DNA of 64,000 nucleotides, from positions 1 to 64,000 of the forward strand of contig NZ_AKJN02000002.1 in NCBI RefSeq assembly GCF_000282315.2, in the 5' to 3' direction. The position numbers were made by a program, and so were the translations under genes. Positions within the stretch are counted from its first letter, which is position 1. The number at the start of each line of letters is the position of its first letter. Under the pieces are notes generated by a model. That model was given only the letters and a program-made list of their open reading frames with translations, was not told where the DNA came from and searched no databases. Below, piece after piece: positions 11,651 through 20,813 of this stretch. Source of the DNA: Pseudomonas sp. GM41(2012). GTDB lineage: Bacteria; Pseudomonadota; Gammaproteobacteria; Pseudomonadales; Pseudomonadaceae.

Positions 11651-13044
11651 TACTCGTCGTCGAAGTTGTAGCTGCCCGGCGCCAGGTTTTCGAAGCGGGT
11701 GTATTTACCGATGAACGCCAGTCGTGACGTACCGATCGGGCCGTTCCGCTGCTTGCCGATGATGATCTCGGCGATGCCCTTGTGCTCGGTTTCCGGGTGA
11801 TACACCTCGTCCCGGTACACGAACATGATCACGTCGGCATCCTGCTCGATCGCTCCGGATTCCCGGAGGTCGGAGTTGATCGGGCGCTTGTTCGGTCGCT
11901 GCTCCAGGGAACGGTTGAGCTGGGACAGCGCCACCACCGGGCAGTTGAATTCCTTGGCCAGGGCTTTCAAGGAACGGGAGATCTCGGAAATCTCGTTGGT
12001 CCGGTTGTCACCGCCAGAACCCGGGATCTGCATCAATTGCAGGTAGTCGATCATGATCAGCGCGACATCGCCGTGTTCACGCACCAGACGCCGGGTCCGT
12101 GCGCGCATTTCCGACGGGCTGATACCAGCCGTATCGTCAATGAACAGCTTGCGATCGTTGAGCAAGTTGACCGCCGATGTCAGGCGCGGCCAATCGTCGT
12201 CTTCCAGGCGACCGGCACGAACCTTGGTCTGATCGATCCGGCCGAGGGACGACAACATACGCATGATCAGCGATTCGCCTGGCATCTCCAGCGAGTAGAC
12301 CAATACGCATTTGTCGCTGCGCAGCACGGCGTTTTCCACCAGGTTCATCGCAAAGGTGGTTTTACCCATGGATGGACGGCCGGCGACGATGATCAGGTCA
12401 GACGGTTGCAGGCCGCTGGTCATGCCGTCGAGATCGGTATAACCGGTGGACAGGCCGGTAATGGCGTTGTCCGTGTTGAACAAGGTGTCGATGCGGTCGA
12501 TGGCCTTGGTCAGCAGGTCATTCACGCTCACCGGGCCGCCGGTTTTTGGCCGGGCCTCGGCGATCTGGAAAATCTGCCGTTCGGCTTCGTCGAGAATCTC
12601 TTCAGCCGAGCGGCCTTCCGGGTTGAAGGCGCTGTCGGCGATTTCGGTGGCGATGCCGATCAACTGCCGCAACGTCGCCCGTGCACGGACGATCTGGGCA
12701 TAAGCCTTGATGTTGGCGACAGACGGCGTGTTTTTTGCCAGTTCGCCAAGGTATCCGAGGCCGCCGACTTGCGAGGTCTGACCCTCCTTGTCCAATTGCT
12801 CGGCAAGGGTCACGACGTCGATCGGCGAGTTCTGGTCAGCGAGCTTGGCGATCGCACGGAAGATCAGGCGGTGGTCATGTCGATAGAAATCGCCGTCCGA
12901 CACTTGATCAAGCACGCGTTCCCAGGCGTTGTTGTCCAGCATCAAACCACCGAGCACAGCCTGTTCGGCCTCGATGGAATGTGGCGGCACCTTCAGGGCA
13001 GCAGTTTGCAGATCGTATTGCTCGGGAGCGGAGATATCGTTCAT
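11650..13044 (-). CDS. dnaB: Replicative DNA helicase DnaB
   Basis: 464 aa hexameric 5'-3' helicase of the replication fork. The N-terminal helical domain binds DnaG; the RecA-like domain carries the Walker [10 protein letters not shown] and the RDEVYHPE region near the C-terminus. The start at the ATG of MNDISAPEQ matches relatives; a GTG two codons upstream is possible and neither has a clear ribosome site. It lies just downstream of rplI, but the terminator between them suggests separate transcription. Confidence 0.97.
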   Translation of the reverse strand: MNDISAPEQYDLQTAALKVPPHSIEAEQAVLGGLMLDNNAWERVLDQVSDGDFYRHDHRLIFRAIAKLADQNSPIDVVTLAEQLDKEGQTSQVGGLGYLGELAKNTPSVANIKAYAQIVRARATLRQLIGIATEIADSAFNPEGRSAEEILDEAERQIFQIAEARPKTGGPVSVNDLLTKAIDRIDTLFNTDNAITGLSTGYTDLDGMTSGLQPSDLIIVAGRPSMGKTTFAMNLVENAVLRSDKCVLVYSLEMPGESLIMRMLSSLGRIDQTKVRAGRLEDDDWPRLTSAVNLLNDRKLFIDDTAGISPSEMRARTRRLVREHGDVALIMIDYLQLMQIPGSGGDNRTNEISEISRSLKALAKEFNCPVVALSQLNRSLEQRPNKRPINSDLRESGAIEQDADVIMFVYRDEVYHPETEHKGIAEIIIGKQRNGPIGTSRLAFIGKYTRFENLAPGSYNFDDE

Positions 13045-13080
13045 GGCCACTTGGAATTAGATGTGAAAATCAGGAACTGC

Positions 13081-13120
13081 AGAAAGACAAAGGGCACGAC
13101 CTGTAAACAGGATCGTGCCC
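13081..13120 (-). terminator. Terminator of the rpsF-rplI operon
   Basis: A GGGCACGA...TCGTGCCC stem (13092-13120) with an internal CCTG/CAGG extension, followed on the minus strand by CTTTGTCTTTCT. It lies 46 nt past the rplI stop and upstream of dnaB. Confidence 0.8.
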
Positions 13121-13165
13121 GATGTTACCGGCAAGCACCCGAGGGTGCCAGCCGACAAGTGCTGC

Positions 13166-13612
13166 TTAAGCTGCTACCACGACAACGCGTACGGTGGCTT
13201 CAACTTCGGCGTGCAGGTGCACGGCTACGTCGAATTCGCCTACGTTGCGGATAGTGCCGTTCGGCAGACGAACTTCGCTTTTTGCAACTTCAACGCCAGA
13301 GGCGGTCAGTGCATCAGCGATGTCGTGAGTACCGATCGAACCGAACAGCTTGCCTTCGTCGCCAGCGGTGGCAGTGATAGTCACTTCCAGCTCAGCCAGT
13401 TGGGCAGCGCGGTTTTCAGCCGAAGTTTTACGATCTGCTGCGGCTTTTTCCAGCTCAGCACGACGCTCTTCGAACGCAGCCAGGTTGGCAGCGGTCGCAG
13501 CGGTAGCTTTGCCGTAAGGCAGCAGGTAGTTACGACCGTAACCAGCCTTAACGTTCACTTTGTCACCCAGGTTGCCCAGGTTGGTGACTTTTTCCAGAAG
13601 GATCAGTTGCAT
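13166..13612 (-). CDS. rplI: 50S ribosomal protein L9
   Basis: 148 aa, the usual length. It starts [17 protein letters not shown] with the glycine-rich RNA-binding N-lobe ([13 protein letters not shown]), a long connecting helix (about 40-75) and a C-terminal lobe ending in a Val-rich strand. Last gene of rpsF-rpsR-DUF2232-rplI, a conserved gammaproteobacterial operon, and followed by a terminator. Confidence 0.98.
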   Translation of the reverse strand: MQLILLEKVTNLGNLGDKVNVKAGYGRNYLLPYGKATAATAANLAAFEERRAELEKAAADRKTSAENRAAQLAELEVTITATAGDEGKLFGSIGTHDIADALTASGVEVAKSEVRLPNGTIRNVGEFDVAVHLHAEVEATVRVVVVAA

Positions 13613-13631
13613 GTGAAAATCCTCTTAACTT

Positions 13632-14525
13632 TTAACCTTCACCGTTCGCGCTATCGACGTCTTTCGGCGTCGAACGACCGCGAAAATCAATCAGGCTGTC
13701 GACGATGGCCAAGACCACCAGCAACGGATAGATCAGCTGCATGAACAGCAACAGCGTGACGTACAACCCCACCAGCCAGAACCTGGCCAGTCGCTTTTGC
13801 GCCACCAGCCCATGAATCAGGGCCAGCCCGGCGAACACCAGCGGTACACTGCACAACGGCGTCAACATGGCCATCTGCGGACCGATATTCGGCCCCAGAA
13901 GCATGAACGCCAGCAGTAACATCGCCAGCCCCAGCGGGAATCGGATGGCGCGAAACTCGCGACCAAAACCACCCGGGTTGTACAACAACGCCTGCCAGTA
14001 GCGCCCGACAAGCAGGCTCAGCACACTGACGATTTGCAACAAGGCCGCAATCAGGCCGGTCAGGACCGGTGCGATCAGGGACGCAAAATGCGCTTGCTCG
14101 TCTACCGACAACTTCTGGTAGACATCACCGAGTAGCGACGGCATGACTTTTATCAAAGCCTGCGCCAGCATCTCGATTTGGGGACCAAAAGCCGTCCCCA
14201 GCACCACTGAAAACACCACTCCCATCGCTATGCTGACCAGCAGCACGCGGTTCCAGGATTCGCTTGCGCGCAAAACCAACGCAAGGCTCCAAGACCCCAG
14301 CAGCACCAGAAGTGCCCGTGGGTCATCGGAGTAAAGCCACCAGATCAACGCCGGCAGCAGTCCCAGAGCAAGAACGCCCAGGGCGTCCTTCAATCCGCGC
14401 CGCAGGAGCACAAGGCAACCAGCGGCAGCACCCAACCAATACAACAACGGCAATATTGCGCATCCGGCCACTACGAGAGTGGCCTGCATACGGCCGCGCA
14501 TGATGAACTCAGCTATGGCACGCAT
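13632..14525 (-). CDS. DUF2232 multi-pass membrane protein
   Basis: 297 aa with about 7-8 hydrophobic segments from residue 14 to 285 and a short charged tail. It resembles the DUF2232/YybS group of integral membrane proteins, which sit between rpsR and rplI in pseudomonads. Function unknown; relatives look like ECF-type substrate-binding membrane proteins, but nothing here shows a ligand. Position inside the S6-S18-L9 operon implies co-expression with ribosomal proteins. Confidence 0.88.
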   Translation of the reverse strand: MRAIAEFIMRGRMQATLVVAGCAILPLLYWLGAAAGCLVLLRRGLKDALGVLALGLLPALIWWLYSDDPRALLVLLGSWSLALVLRASESWNRVLLVSIAMGVVFSVVLGTAFGPQIEMLAQALIKVMPSLLGDVYQKLSVDEQAHFASLIAPVLTGLIAALLQIVSVLSLLVGRYWQALLYNPGGFGREFRAIRFPLGLAMLLLAFMLLGPNIGPQMAMLTPLCSVPLVFAGLALIHGLVAQKRLARFWLVGLYVTLLLFMQLIYPLLVVLAIVDSLIDFRGRSTPKDVDSANGEG

Positions 14526-14561
14526 GCTTTCAATCCTTTGCTACGTGTCGACTGCCCGGTC

Positions 14562-14792
14562 TCAGCGGCCGTGGCTGTCGGTGTAGGCCAGCAGGGCCAG
14601 GAAGCGGGCGCGCTTGATAGCGGTGGCCAGCTGACGCTGATAACGTGCTTTGGTACCGGTGATGCGGCTTGGAACGATTTTGCCGGTCTCGGATACATAA
14701 GCTTTCAGAGTGTTGAGATCTTTGTAATCGATCTCTTTCACGTCTTCAGCGGTGAAGCGGCAGAATTTACGACGACGGAAGAAACGTGCCAT
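14562..14792 (-). CDS. rpsR: 30S ribosomal protein S18
   Basis: 76 aa, full length, [23 protein letters not shown]..., strongly basic, with the typical [22 protein letters not shown] core that binds 16S rRNA beside S6. It lies 28 bp downstream of rpsF with a GAGGAGCC ribosome site. Confidence 0.98.
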
Positions 14793-14820
14793 GTAATAGG
14801 CTCCTCAAAAGGTCCGTGGA

Positions 14821-15243
14821 TTACTCGTCAGCGTTATCGCTGTTGTCGCTGTCATCACTGTCAGCGCTTTCAGCGCCTTCGTGCTCAGGACGGTCGCGAC
14901 GCTCACGGCGCTCACTGCGGTTTTCTTCAGCCTTGAGCATCTCGGATTGGCCGGTAACGGCTTCTTCGCGACGGATGACCAGGTTACGGATCACTGCATC
15001 GTTGTAGCGGAAGTTGTCTTCCAGCTCGGCCAGGGCCTTGCCAGTGCATTCAACGTTCAGCATCACGTAGTGAGCCTTGTGAACATTGTTGATTGCGTAG
15101 GCCAGTTGACGACGGCCCCAATCTTCCAGACGGTGGATTTTGCCGCCGTCTTCTTCGATCAGCTTGGTGTAACGCTCTACCATGCCGCCGACTTGCTCGC
15201 TTTGATCCGGGTGGACCAAAAAGATGATTTCGTAATGACGCAT
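14821..15243 (-). CDS. rpsF: 30S ribosomal protein S6
   Basis: 140 aa: the ferredoxin-like S6 core ([14 protein letters not shown]..., about 1-95) followed by an acidic tail with repeated Asp-Ser and Asn-Ser-Asp units. In E. coli the tail is extended by RimK glutamylation; here it ends in Glu. First gene of its operon, with a strong sigma-70 promoter and a structured leader. Ribosome site AAGGAG 6 nt before the ATG. Confidence 0.98.
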   Translation of the reverse strand: MRHYEIIFLVHPDQSEQVGGMVERYTKLIEEDGGKIHRLEDWGRRQLAYAINNVHKAHYVMLNVECTGKALAELEDNFRYNDAVIRNLVIRREEAVTGQSEMLKAEENRSERRERRDRPEHEGAESADSDDSDNSDNADE

Positions 15244-15355
15244 GAATGCTCCTTACGGGTTGTAGCCTGCCGCTCAAAAGCGGTCAGACAAGGAGTGAAT
15301 GACACTTATGGACTTGCTTGCGATAGACACATGCGTGCCTGCCGCCACAGCAAGG
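15244..15355 (-). promoter_or_regulatory. rpsF mRNA leader, possible S6:S18 autoregulatory element
   Basis: About 110 nt between the predicted start site and rpsF. It contains a hairpin CCGCT-TTTG-AGCGG about 35 nt before the start codon, followed by CCCGTAAGGAG. Many bacteria control this operon by S6:S18 binding to a CCG-containing leader structure; I infer the same here but have not matched a full consensus. Confidence 0.4.
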
Positions 15356-15361
15356 GGCGCA

Positions 15362-15390
15362 ATTGTAGAGAAGGGACAGAAGAGGTGCAA
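15362..15390 (-). promoter_or_regulatory. Sigma-70 promoter of the rpsF operon
   Basis: On the minus strand: -35 TTGCAC (15390-15385), 17-nt spacer, -10 TACAAT (15367-15362). Both are 5/6 matches with ideal spacing. The start site would be near 15355. Confidence 0.75.
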
Positions 15391-15451
15391 GGCAATTGGT
15401 GATTATTTGAACAGTTCGTTCACTAACCAATTTCTGCCTCACCACAAACCA

Positions 15452-15545
15452 CTGTAGGAGCAAAGCTTGCTCGCGATGAGGGTGCAACATTCAACATTGA
15501 TGCTGAATGTTACACCGCTATCGCGAGCAAGCTTTGCTCCTACAG
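15452..15545. repeat. REP-type inverted pair (REPIN)
   Basis: Perfect 26-nt arms (15452-15477 and 15520-15545), core GTAGGAGCAAAGCTTGCTCG. The spacer itself holds an AACATTCA/TGAATGTT inverted repeat, so the whole element could fold into one long hairpin. It lies between rlmB and the rpsF promoter. Confidence 0.9.
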
Positions 15546-15556
15546 ACGGCAGAGTG

Positions 15557-16315
15557 TCAGGACTTTTTGGTGGCAGCCTTGACGCTGCGCTGGCGCTGGG
15601 CTTCAAACAGGCAGACGCCGGTCGCCACGGAAACGTTGAGGCTGCTGACGCTACCCGCCATCGGCAGGTGCACCAGGTAGTCGCAAAGATCGCGAGTCAG
15701 GCGACGCATGCCGCTGCCTTCAGCACCCATGATCAGGATGGTCGGGCCGGTCATGTCGTGCTGATACAGACTCTGTTCAGCCTCGCCCGCCGTACCGACA
15801 ACCCACAAGCCACGCTGCTTGAGCTTTTCCAGGGTGCGCGCCAGATTGGTCACCGCAACCAACGGAATCACTTCCGCCGCGCCGCAAGCCACTTTACGTA
15901 CCGTCGGGGTCAACGTCGCCGACTTGTCCTTCGGAACGATCACCGCCAGCGCACCGGCCGCATCGGCCGAACGCAGGCAAGCGCCGAGGTTGTGCGGATC
16001 GGTCACGCCGTCGAGCACCAGCAACAACGGCGCGCCTTCGGTGCGATCGAGCAGCTCGTCGAGCATTGCTTCACCCCAGACCTGGCTCGGACTCACGTCC
16101 GCCACCACGCCCTGGTGCACGCCTTCAACCCAGGCATCCAGCTCACGACGCTCGGCGTTGCCGACGGCCACACGATTTTCACTAGCCAGTTCGATCAGCG
16201 TCTGAACCCGCGGATCACTGCGGCCTTCGGCCAGCCAGATCTGCTTGACGCGTTTTGGGTGGTGACGCAGCAACGCTTCTACAGCGTGCACGCCGTAGAT
16301 CTTTTCCAGACTCAT
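15557..16315 (-). CDS. rlmB: 23S rRNA (guanosine-2'-O-)-methyltransferase RlmB
   Basis: 252 aa SpoU-family enzyme that methylates the 2'-O of G2251 (E. coli numbering) in the 23S P loop. N-terminal L30-like RNA-binding domain (about 1-75), then the knotted SPOUT domain with DGVTDPHNLGACLRSADAAG, GAEGSGMRRLT and SLNVSVATGVCLFE forming the S-adenosylmethionine-binding knot. The start overlaps the rnr stop by 4 nt (ATGA), so the two are translationally coupled. Confidence 0.96.
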   Translation of the reverse strand: MSLEKIYGVHAVEALLRHHPKRVKQIWLAEGRSDPRVQTLIELASENRVAVGNAERRELDAWVEGVHQGVVADVSPSQVWGEAMLDELLDRTEGAPLLLVLDGVTDPHNLGACLRSADAAGALAVIVPKDKSATLTPTVRKVACGAAEVIPLVAVTNLARTLEKLKQRGLWVVGTAGEAEQSLYQHDMTGPTILIMGAEGSGMRRLTRDLCDYLVHLPMAGSVSSLNVSVATGVCLFEAQRQRSVKAATKKS

Positions 16316-18942
16316 GACTTGACCTTCGGTTTACGCGCCCCGCCGCTTTTGGCGGCTGGAGCAGAACCCGCTTTTGGCGGGCCTTTACGGTGTTTGCTCG
16401 GTTTGGCTGGCTTGCCGCCGGGAGCCTTGTCAGGCGCCGACCGTCCGGTCTTTCCCCCAGACGCCGCTTTACCGCCGCTTTTCGCTTCAGACAACAACGC
16501 CTGCTTCAGCTCACGACTTTTGCGCAATTCGGCATTTTTCGCCGCAGCATCGCTCGGGCGATAGGCCTCTACAGCTTTTTCCTTGGCAGGACGACGACCG
16601 GTTTTCGCCGGGGCCGGTTCTGCAGCCGTTTTGGTAGCTGGAGCAGCGGTTTCAGTCCCGCGCTTCTTGCGACCGATCGGCGCGCTGATGGTCTTTTCAG
16701 CCATCTCGAAGTCGATCTTGCGCTCGTCGAGGTCGACGCGCATGACGCGTACTTCAACGGTATCGCCAAGACGGAAGCTGCGACCGGTACGCTCACCGGC
16801 CAGGCGGTGGTGCACAGGATCAAAGTGGTAGTAATCGCCCGGCAGCGCGGTGACGTGCACCAGGCCTTCGACGTAGATATCGGTCAGCTCGACGAACAGG
16901 CCAAAACCGGTCACTGCAGTGATCACACCCGGGAACGACTCGCCCACACGGTCTTTCATGAACTCGCACTTGAGCCAGTTCACGACGTCGCGGGTCGCTT
17001 CGTCAGCACGGCGCTCGCTCATCGAGCACTGCTCGCCGAGCTGCTCCAGGATCGCTTCGTCGTACGGGTAGATGCGCGCTTTCGGAATGGTCATCGCGCC
17101 AGCACGGCGAACGTGCGGGGTGTCCATTTTCGAATGGATGACGCTACGAATCGCCCGGTGCGTGAGCAAGTCCGGGTAGCGACGGATCGGCGAGGTGAAG
17201 TGGGTATAGGCTTCGTAATTCAGGCCGAAGTGGCCCTGGTTATCGGCGCTGTACACCGCCTGGCTCAACGAACGCAGCATAACGGTCTGGATCAGATGGA
17301 AATCCGGACGATCCTTGATGCTCGCCAGCAATGCCTGGTAATCCTTCGGCGACGGGCCGTCCTTGCCTTTGTGCAGGGACAGGCCGAGCTCGCCAAGGAA
17401 AGCGCGCAGTTTTTCCAGACGCTCCGGTGGCGGGCCATCGTGGACGCGGTACAGCGCTGGGATTTCGTGCTTTTTCAGGAATTCGGCGGTGGCCACGTTG
17501 GCCGCCAGCATGCATTCCTCGATCAGTTTGTGGGCATCGTTACGAACGGTCGGACGGATTTCGGCAATCTTGCGCTCGGTCCCGAAGATGATCCGGGTTT
17601 CCTGCGTTTCGAAATCGATCGCGCCACGCACGTGACGAGCGGCCAGCAGCACTTTGTACAATGCGTAAAGCTGCTTGAGGTGCGGCAGAACGTCGTTGTA
17701 CTCACCACGGAGCTGACGCGCCTCGGTGAGTTTCGGCGTTTCCAGCATCGCGCTGACTTTGTTGTAGGTCAGGCGAGCGTGGGAGTGAATCACCGCTTCA
17801 TAGAAGCAGTAGTCGGTCATCTCGCCGGATTTGGAGATGGTCATCTCGCAAACCATGGCCAGACGATCGACGTGTGGATTCAGCGAGCACAGGCCGTTGG
17901 ACAGCTGCTCAGGCAACATCGGCACGACGCGCTCGGGGAAGTACACCGAGTTGCCGCGAACCTGGGACTCATTGTCCAGCGCCGAACCGATTTTCACGTA
18001 GCTGGAAACGTCGGCAATCGCCACGTACAACTTCCAGCCGCCGGAGAACAGGCGCAGCTTGCCCGGCTTGGCTTCGCAATAGACCGCATCATCGAAGTCG
18101 CGCGCATCTTCACCGTCGATGGTCACGAACGGCAGATGGCGCAGGTCGATGCGCTTCTCTTTGTCTTTTTCTTCGACTTCAGGCTTGAGCTTGGCGGCTT
18201 CTTTCAGCACAGCCTCAGGCCAGACGTGAGGAATGTCGTACGTGCGCAGGGCAACGTCGATTTCCATGCCCGGCGCCATGTAGTTACCCACGACCTCAAC
18301 CACATCGCCTTGCGGCTGGAAGCGTGGCGTCGGCCAGTGAGTGATCTTCACTTCGACGAACTGACCGATCTGGGCGTTGGCGTTACGGCCCGGCGTCACC
18401 AGCACTTCTTGCTGGATCTTCGGATTGTCCGCAACGACGAAACCAATACCGCCCTCTTCGAAGTAACGACCAACGATGGTCTCGTGGGCACGGGACACCA
18501 CTTCGACGATCATGCCTTCGCGGCGACCGCGACGGTCGAGGCCGGAAACACGGGCCAGGGCACGATCGCCATCGAACACCAGACGCATTTGCGCCGGGCT
18601 CATGAACAGGTCGTCACTGCCGTCGTCCGGGACCAGGAAGCCGAAGCCGTCACGGTGACCGCTGATGCGGCCCAGGATCAGGTCGAGCTTGTCCACCGGC
18701 GCATAGGTGCCGCGACGGGTATAGATGAGTTGAGCGTCGCGCTCCATGGCGCGCAGGCGGCGGCGCAGGGCTTCGATCTGGTCTTCTGTCGTCAGACCAA
18801 ACTCTTCGACCAGCTGCTCGCGGTTAGCAGGCGAACCCCGATCAGCAAGGTGCTGAAGGATCAGTTCGCGGCTAGGAATAGGGTTTTCATATTTTTCCGC
18901 TTCACGAGCGGCCTCGGGATCGAGGGACTGCCAATCGGCCAT
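16312..18942 (-). CDS. rnr: Ribonuclease R
   Basis: 876 aa 3'-5' exoribonuclease of the RNB family that degrades structured RNA and helps with tmRNA quality control. Order: winged-helix N-terminus (about 1-85), two cold-shock domains, RNB catalytic domain with the DGEDARDFDDAVY aspartate cluster, S1 domain (about 650-735), then a long Lys/Ala/Pro-rich basic tail (about 140 residues) that is probably disordered and helps unwinding or ribosome binding. Followed by rlmB with 4-nt overlap. Confidence 0.97.
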   Translation of the reverse strand: MADWQSLDPEAAREAEKYENPIPSRELILQHLADRGSPANREQLVEEFGLTTEDQIEALRRRLRAMERDAQLIYTRRGTYAPVDKLDLILGRISGHRDGFGFLVPDDGSDDLFMSPAQMRLVFDGDRALARVSGLDRRGRREGMIVEVVSRAHETIVGRYFEEGGIGFVVADNPKIQQEVLVTPGRNANAQIGQFVEVKITHWPTPRFQPQGDVVEVVGNYMAPGMEIDVALRTYDIPHVWPEAVLKEAAKLKPEVEEKDKEKRIDLRHLPFVTIDGEDARDFDDAVYCEAKPGKLRLFSGGWKLYVAIADVSSYVKIGSALDNESQVRGNSVYFPERVVPMLPEQLSNGLCSLNPHVDRLAMVCEMTISKSGEMTDYCFYEAVIHSHARLTYNKVSAMLETPKLTEARQLRGEYNDVLPHLKQLYALYKVLLAARHVRGAIDFETQETRIIFGTERKIAEIRPTVRNDAHKLIEECMLAANVATAEFLKKHEIPALYRVHDGPPPERLEKLRAFLGELGLSLHKGKDGPSPKDYQALLASIKDRPDFHLIQTVMLRSLSQAVYSADNQGHFGLNYEAYTHFTSPIRRYPDLLTHRAIRSVIHSKMDTPHVRRAGAMTIPKARIYPYDEAILEQLGEQCSMSERRADEATRDVVNWLKCEFMKDRVGESFPGVITAVTGFGLFVELTDIYVEGLVHVTALPGDYYHFDPVHHRLAGERTGRSFRLGDTVEVRVMRVDLDERKIDFEMAEKTISAPIGRKKRGTETAAPATKTAAEPAPAKTGRRPAKEKAVEAYRPSDAAAKNAELRKSRELKQALLSEAKSGGKAASGGKTGRSAPDKAPGGKPAKPSKHRKGPPKAGSAPAAKSGGARKPKVKS

Positions 18943-19103
18943 TAGAGAGTTTTCACCTTGTCTATATGCGGGTTAGTTTGGCATAGGCGTAATGAAACGG
19001 GAAATTTCAGGCTATGAGAGCCCATCTAAAGCCCTTTATCGACCGCGCGAAGCTGAATTAAATGCCACTTGTAAAATTTTCCAGGTTTTTTCGACTTCAG
19101 GGG

Positions 19104-19132
19104 TTTACAGTTAAAAAGACGCTCCGTATAGT
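19104..19132 (+). promoter_or_regulatory. Promoter of the first tRNA-Leu
   Basis: -35 TTTACA (19104-19109), 17-nt spacer, -10 TATAGT (19127-19132). It is followed by GCGC and repeats almost exactly in front of the second tRNA gene. Confidence 0.8.
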
Positions 19133-19168
19133 GCGCGCCATCGACGACGCAGACGCATTGTCGATAAT

Positions 19169-19255
19169 GCCCAGATGGTGAAATTGGTAGACACGCCAGC
19201 TTCAGGTGCTGGTGACCGCAAGGTCGTGGAAGTTCGAGTCTTCTTCTGGGCACCA
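19169..19255 (+). tRNA. tRNA-Leu(CAG), copy 1
   Basis: 87 nt with encoded CCA. Acceptor stem GCCCAGA/TCTGGGC closes the molecule. The anticodon stem CCAGC/GCTGG encloses loop TTCAGGT with anticodon CAG, reading CUG, the main Leu codon of this GC-rich genome. It has the long variable arm of a class II tRNA, and AGTTCGAGTC in the T arm. It has its own promoter and terminator. Confidence 0.97.
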
Positions 19256-19294
19256 ATTTCGAGCTTGAGATTAGATCAATTTCAAGGCTCACAC

Positions 19295-19320
19295 AAAAAC
19301 CCGCGAAAGCGGGTTTTTTG
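19295..19320 (+). terminator. Terminator after tRNA-Leu copy 1
   Basis: AACCCGC-GAAA-GCGGGTT hairpin with a GNRA-type loop followed by TTTTTT. Confidence 0.85.
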
Positions 19321-19358
19321 CATTCTAAGCCCCTGAATTATTAAAACTAAATCAGGGG

Positions 19359-19387
19359 TTTACAGATTAAAAAGCTCTCCGTATAGT
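19359..19387 (+). promoter_or_regulatory. Promoter of the second tRNA-Leu
   Basis: -35 TTTACA (19359-19364), 17-nt spacer, -10 TATAGT (19382-19387); a near copy of the first promoter. Confidence 0.8.
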
Positions 19388-19421
19388 GCGCCACATCAAC
19401 AGCGGCAACGCTGAAGATTAT

Positions 19422-19508
19422 GCCCAGATGGTGAAATTGGTAGACACGCCAGCTTCAGGTGCTGGTGACCGCAAGGTCGTGGAAGTTCGAGTCTTCTTCT
19501 GGGCACCA
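19422..19508 (+). tRNA. tRNA-Leu(CAG), copy 2
   Basis: 87 nt and, as far as I can read, identical to copy 1, including encoded CCA and anticodon CAG. Promoter and terminator are also duplicated, giving two independent units about 253 bp apart rather than one operon. Confidence 0.97.
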
Positions 19509-19540
19509 ATTCAAATTTCAGAGTCGATCTGAAATTTCAC

Positions 19541-19565
19541 AAAAACCCGCGAAAGCGGGTTTTTG
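19541..19565 (+). terminator. Terminator after tRNA-Leu copy 2
   Basis: Same AACCCGC-GAAA-GCGGGTT hairpin followed by TTTT as after copy 1. Confidence 0.85.
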
Positions 19566-19609
19566 CGTTTCTGGCTTTCAAAAATCTTATGAGAGCCCCT
19601 GCGCGCCTT

Positions 19610-19679
19610 CTGTAGGAGCACGGCTTGCCGGCGATGGCGCCCTTGAGATCGCCATCGCGAGCAAGCTTAGCTCCTACAG
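19610..19679. repeat. REP-type inverted pair (imperfect)
   Basis: Arms CTGTAGGAGCACGGCTTGCC... and ...GAGCAAGCTTAGCTCCTACAG share the REP core with a few mismatches; short spacer of about 10 nt. Confidence 0.75.
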
Positions 19680-19741
19680 GTAGAGCGTTATGCCCGAGCC
19701 CGCTCTAACAGAGCCGTCTTCGCCCCGCAAGGCGCACTTGA

Positions 19742-19767
19742 GAAACAATATCGTTTATCATTGTTTC
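19742..19767. promoter_or_regulatory. Candidate Fur box upstream of the iron-type binding protein
   Basis: Perfect 8-bp inverted repeat GAAACAAT-N10-ATTGTTTC. Aligned to the 19-bp Fur consensus, positions 19747-19765 match at about 12 of 19, including ATCATT. It lies 36 bp upstream of the start codon. Iron control fits the gene's family, but the match is modest. Confidence 0.45.
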
Positions 19768-19802
19768 AAGTTTTTGCAATGCGACAGTGAGGAACCTTGC
19801 GA

Positions 19803-20813
19803 ATGATGTTTCGAAATACCCTGCGCCGCGGCCTGACCATAACCCTCCTCGGCCTGGCACTCGCCACTCCCCTCACCCAAGCCGTCGAACCGGTTTCCCT
19901 GACACTCTATAACGGTCAACACAAAGAAGTCGGCGATGCCATCGCCAAAGCCTTCGAAGCCAAGACCGGGATTCACGTCAATGTGCGCAAAGGCAGCAGC
20001 AACCAGCTCGCCAGCCAGGTCGTCGAAGAAGGTGATCGCTCCCCTGCCGACGTGATCTACACCGAAGAATCGCCACCACTGAACAAACTCGGCGAACAAG
20101 GCCTGCTGGCGCAGACCGATGCCGCCACCCTGGCCGTTCTGCCCAAAGACTACGTCGCCGGCAACGGCACCTGGATCGGCATCACCGCGCGAGTCCGCGT
20201 CGTCGCCTACAACCCCAAGCTGATTGACGAAAAAGACCTGCCCAAGTCGGTCATGGAGTTCTCCGATCCGAAATGGCAAGGCAAGGTCGGCTTCGTGCCC
20301 ACCAGCGGCGCGTTCCAGGAACAGGCTGTGGCGATCATCAAAGTACACGGCATGGACGCGGCCGAAGAGTGGCTGACCGGTTTGCGTGCTTTCGGCAAGA
20401 CCTACAGCAACAACATGGTTGCATTGAAGGCCGTGGAAAACGGCGAAGTCGCTACCGTGCTGGTGAACAACTATTACTGGTTCGCCTTGCAGCGTGAAAA
20501 AGGTCAGCTCGATTCGAAACTGCATTACTTCACCGGCGGAGACGTCGGCGGGCTGATCACTGTTTCCAGTGCGGCAGTGCTGAAATCCAGCAAGCATCCA
20601 AAAGAAGCCCAGCAATTCCTTGCCTACATGGCCAGCGAAGAAGGTCAGCGCGTGATCACTCAGACCACCGCCGAATACCCGCTGCACAAAGGCATGGAAT
20701 CGGATCGTGGGCTCAAGCCGTTCAGCGAGTTGGAAGCACCGAAAGTCACGCCAGCCGATCTCGGCAACGCCGAGCAAGCCCTGGACCTGGAACGTGACGT
20801 TGGCCTGAACTGA
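19803..20813 (+). CDS. Periplasmic Fe(III)-type ABC transporter binding protein
   Basis: 336 aa with a signal peptide (MMFRNTLRRGLTITLLGLALA..., cleaved near QA-VEP). The mature chain reads like FbpA/SfuA/AfuA family proteins: LTLYNGQHKE start, RKGSSNQLASQVVEEG, ADVIYTEE, and the VNNYYWFALQRE stretch with the paired tyrosines that bind ferric iron. The start is the ATG at 19803, 9 nt after GAGGA; a TTG further up is too close to that site. Its stop overlaps the permease start by 1 nt. No ATPase gene is adjacent, so the pair must borrow one. Confidence 0.9.
   Translation: MMFRNTLRRGLTITLLGLALATPLTQAVEPVSLTLYNGQHKEVGDAIAKAFEAKTGIHVNVRKGSSNQLASQVVEEGDRSPADVIYTEESPPLNKLGEQGLLAQTDAATLAVLPKDYVAGNGTWIGITARVRVVAYNPKLIDEKDLPKSVMEFSDPKWQGKVGFVPTSGAFQEQAVAIIKVHGMDAAEEWLTGLRAFGKTYSNNMVALKAVENGEVATVLVNNYYWFALQREKGQLDSKLHYFTGGDVGGLITVSSAAVLKSSKHPKEAQQFLAYMASEEGQRVITQTTAEYPLHKGMESDRGLKPFSELEAPKVTPADLGNAEQALDLERDVGLN

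Noticed and set aside
16390..18945. Long open frame opposite rnr (about 850 codons)
   Set aside because: It mirrors rnr almost exactly and its product has no recognisable domain; GC-rich DNA with strong third-position bias leaves antisense frames open.
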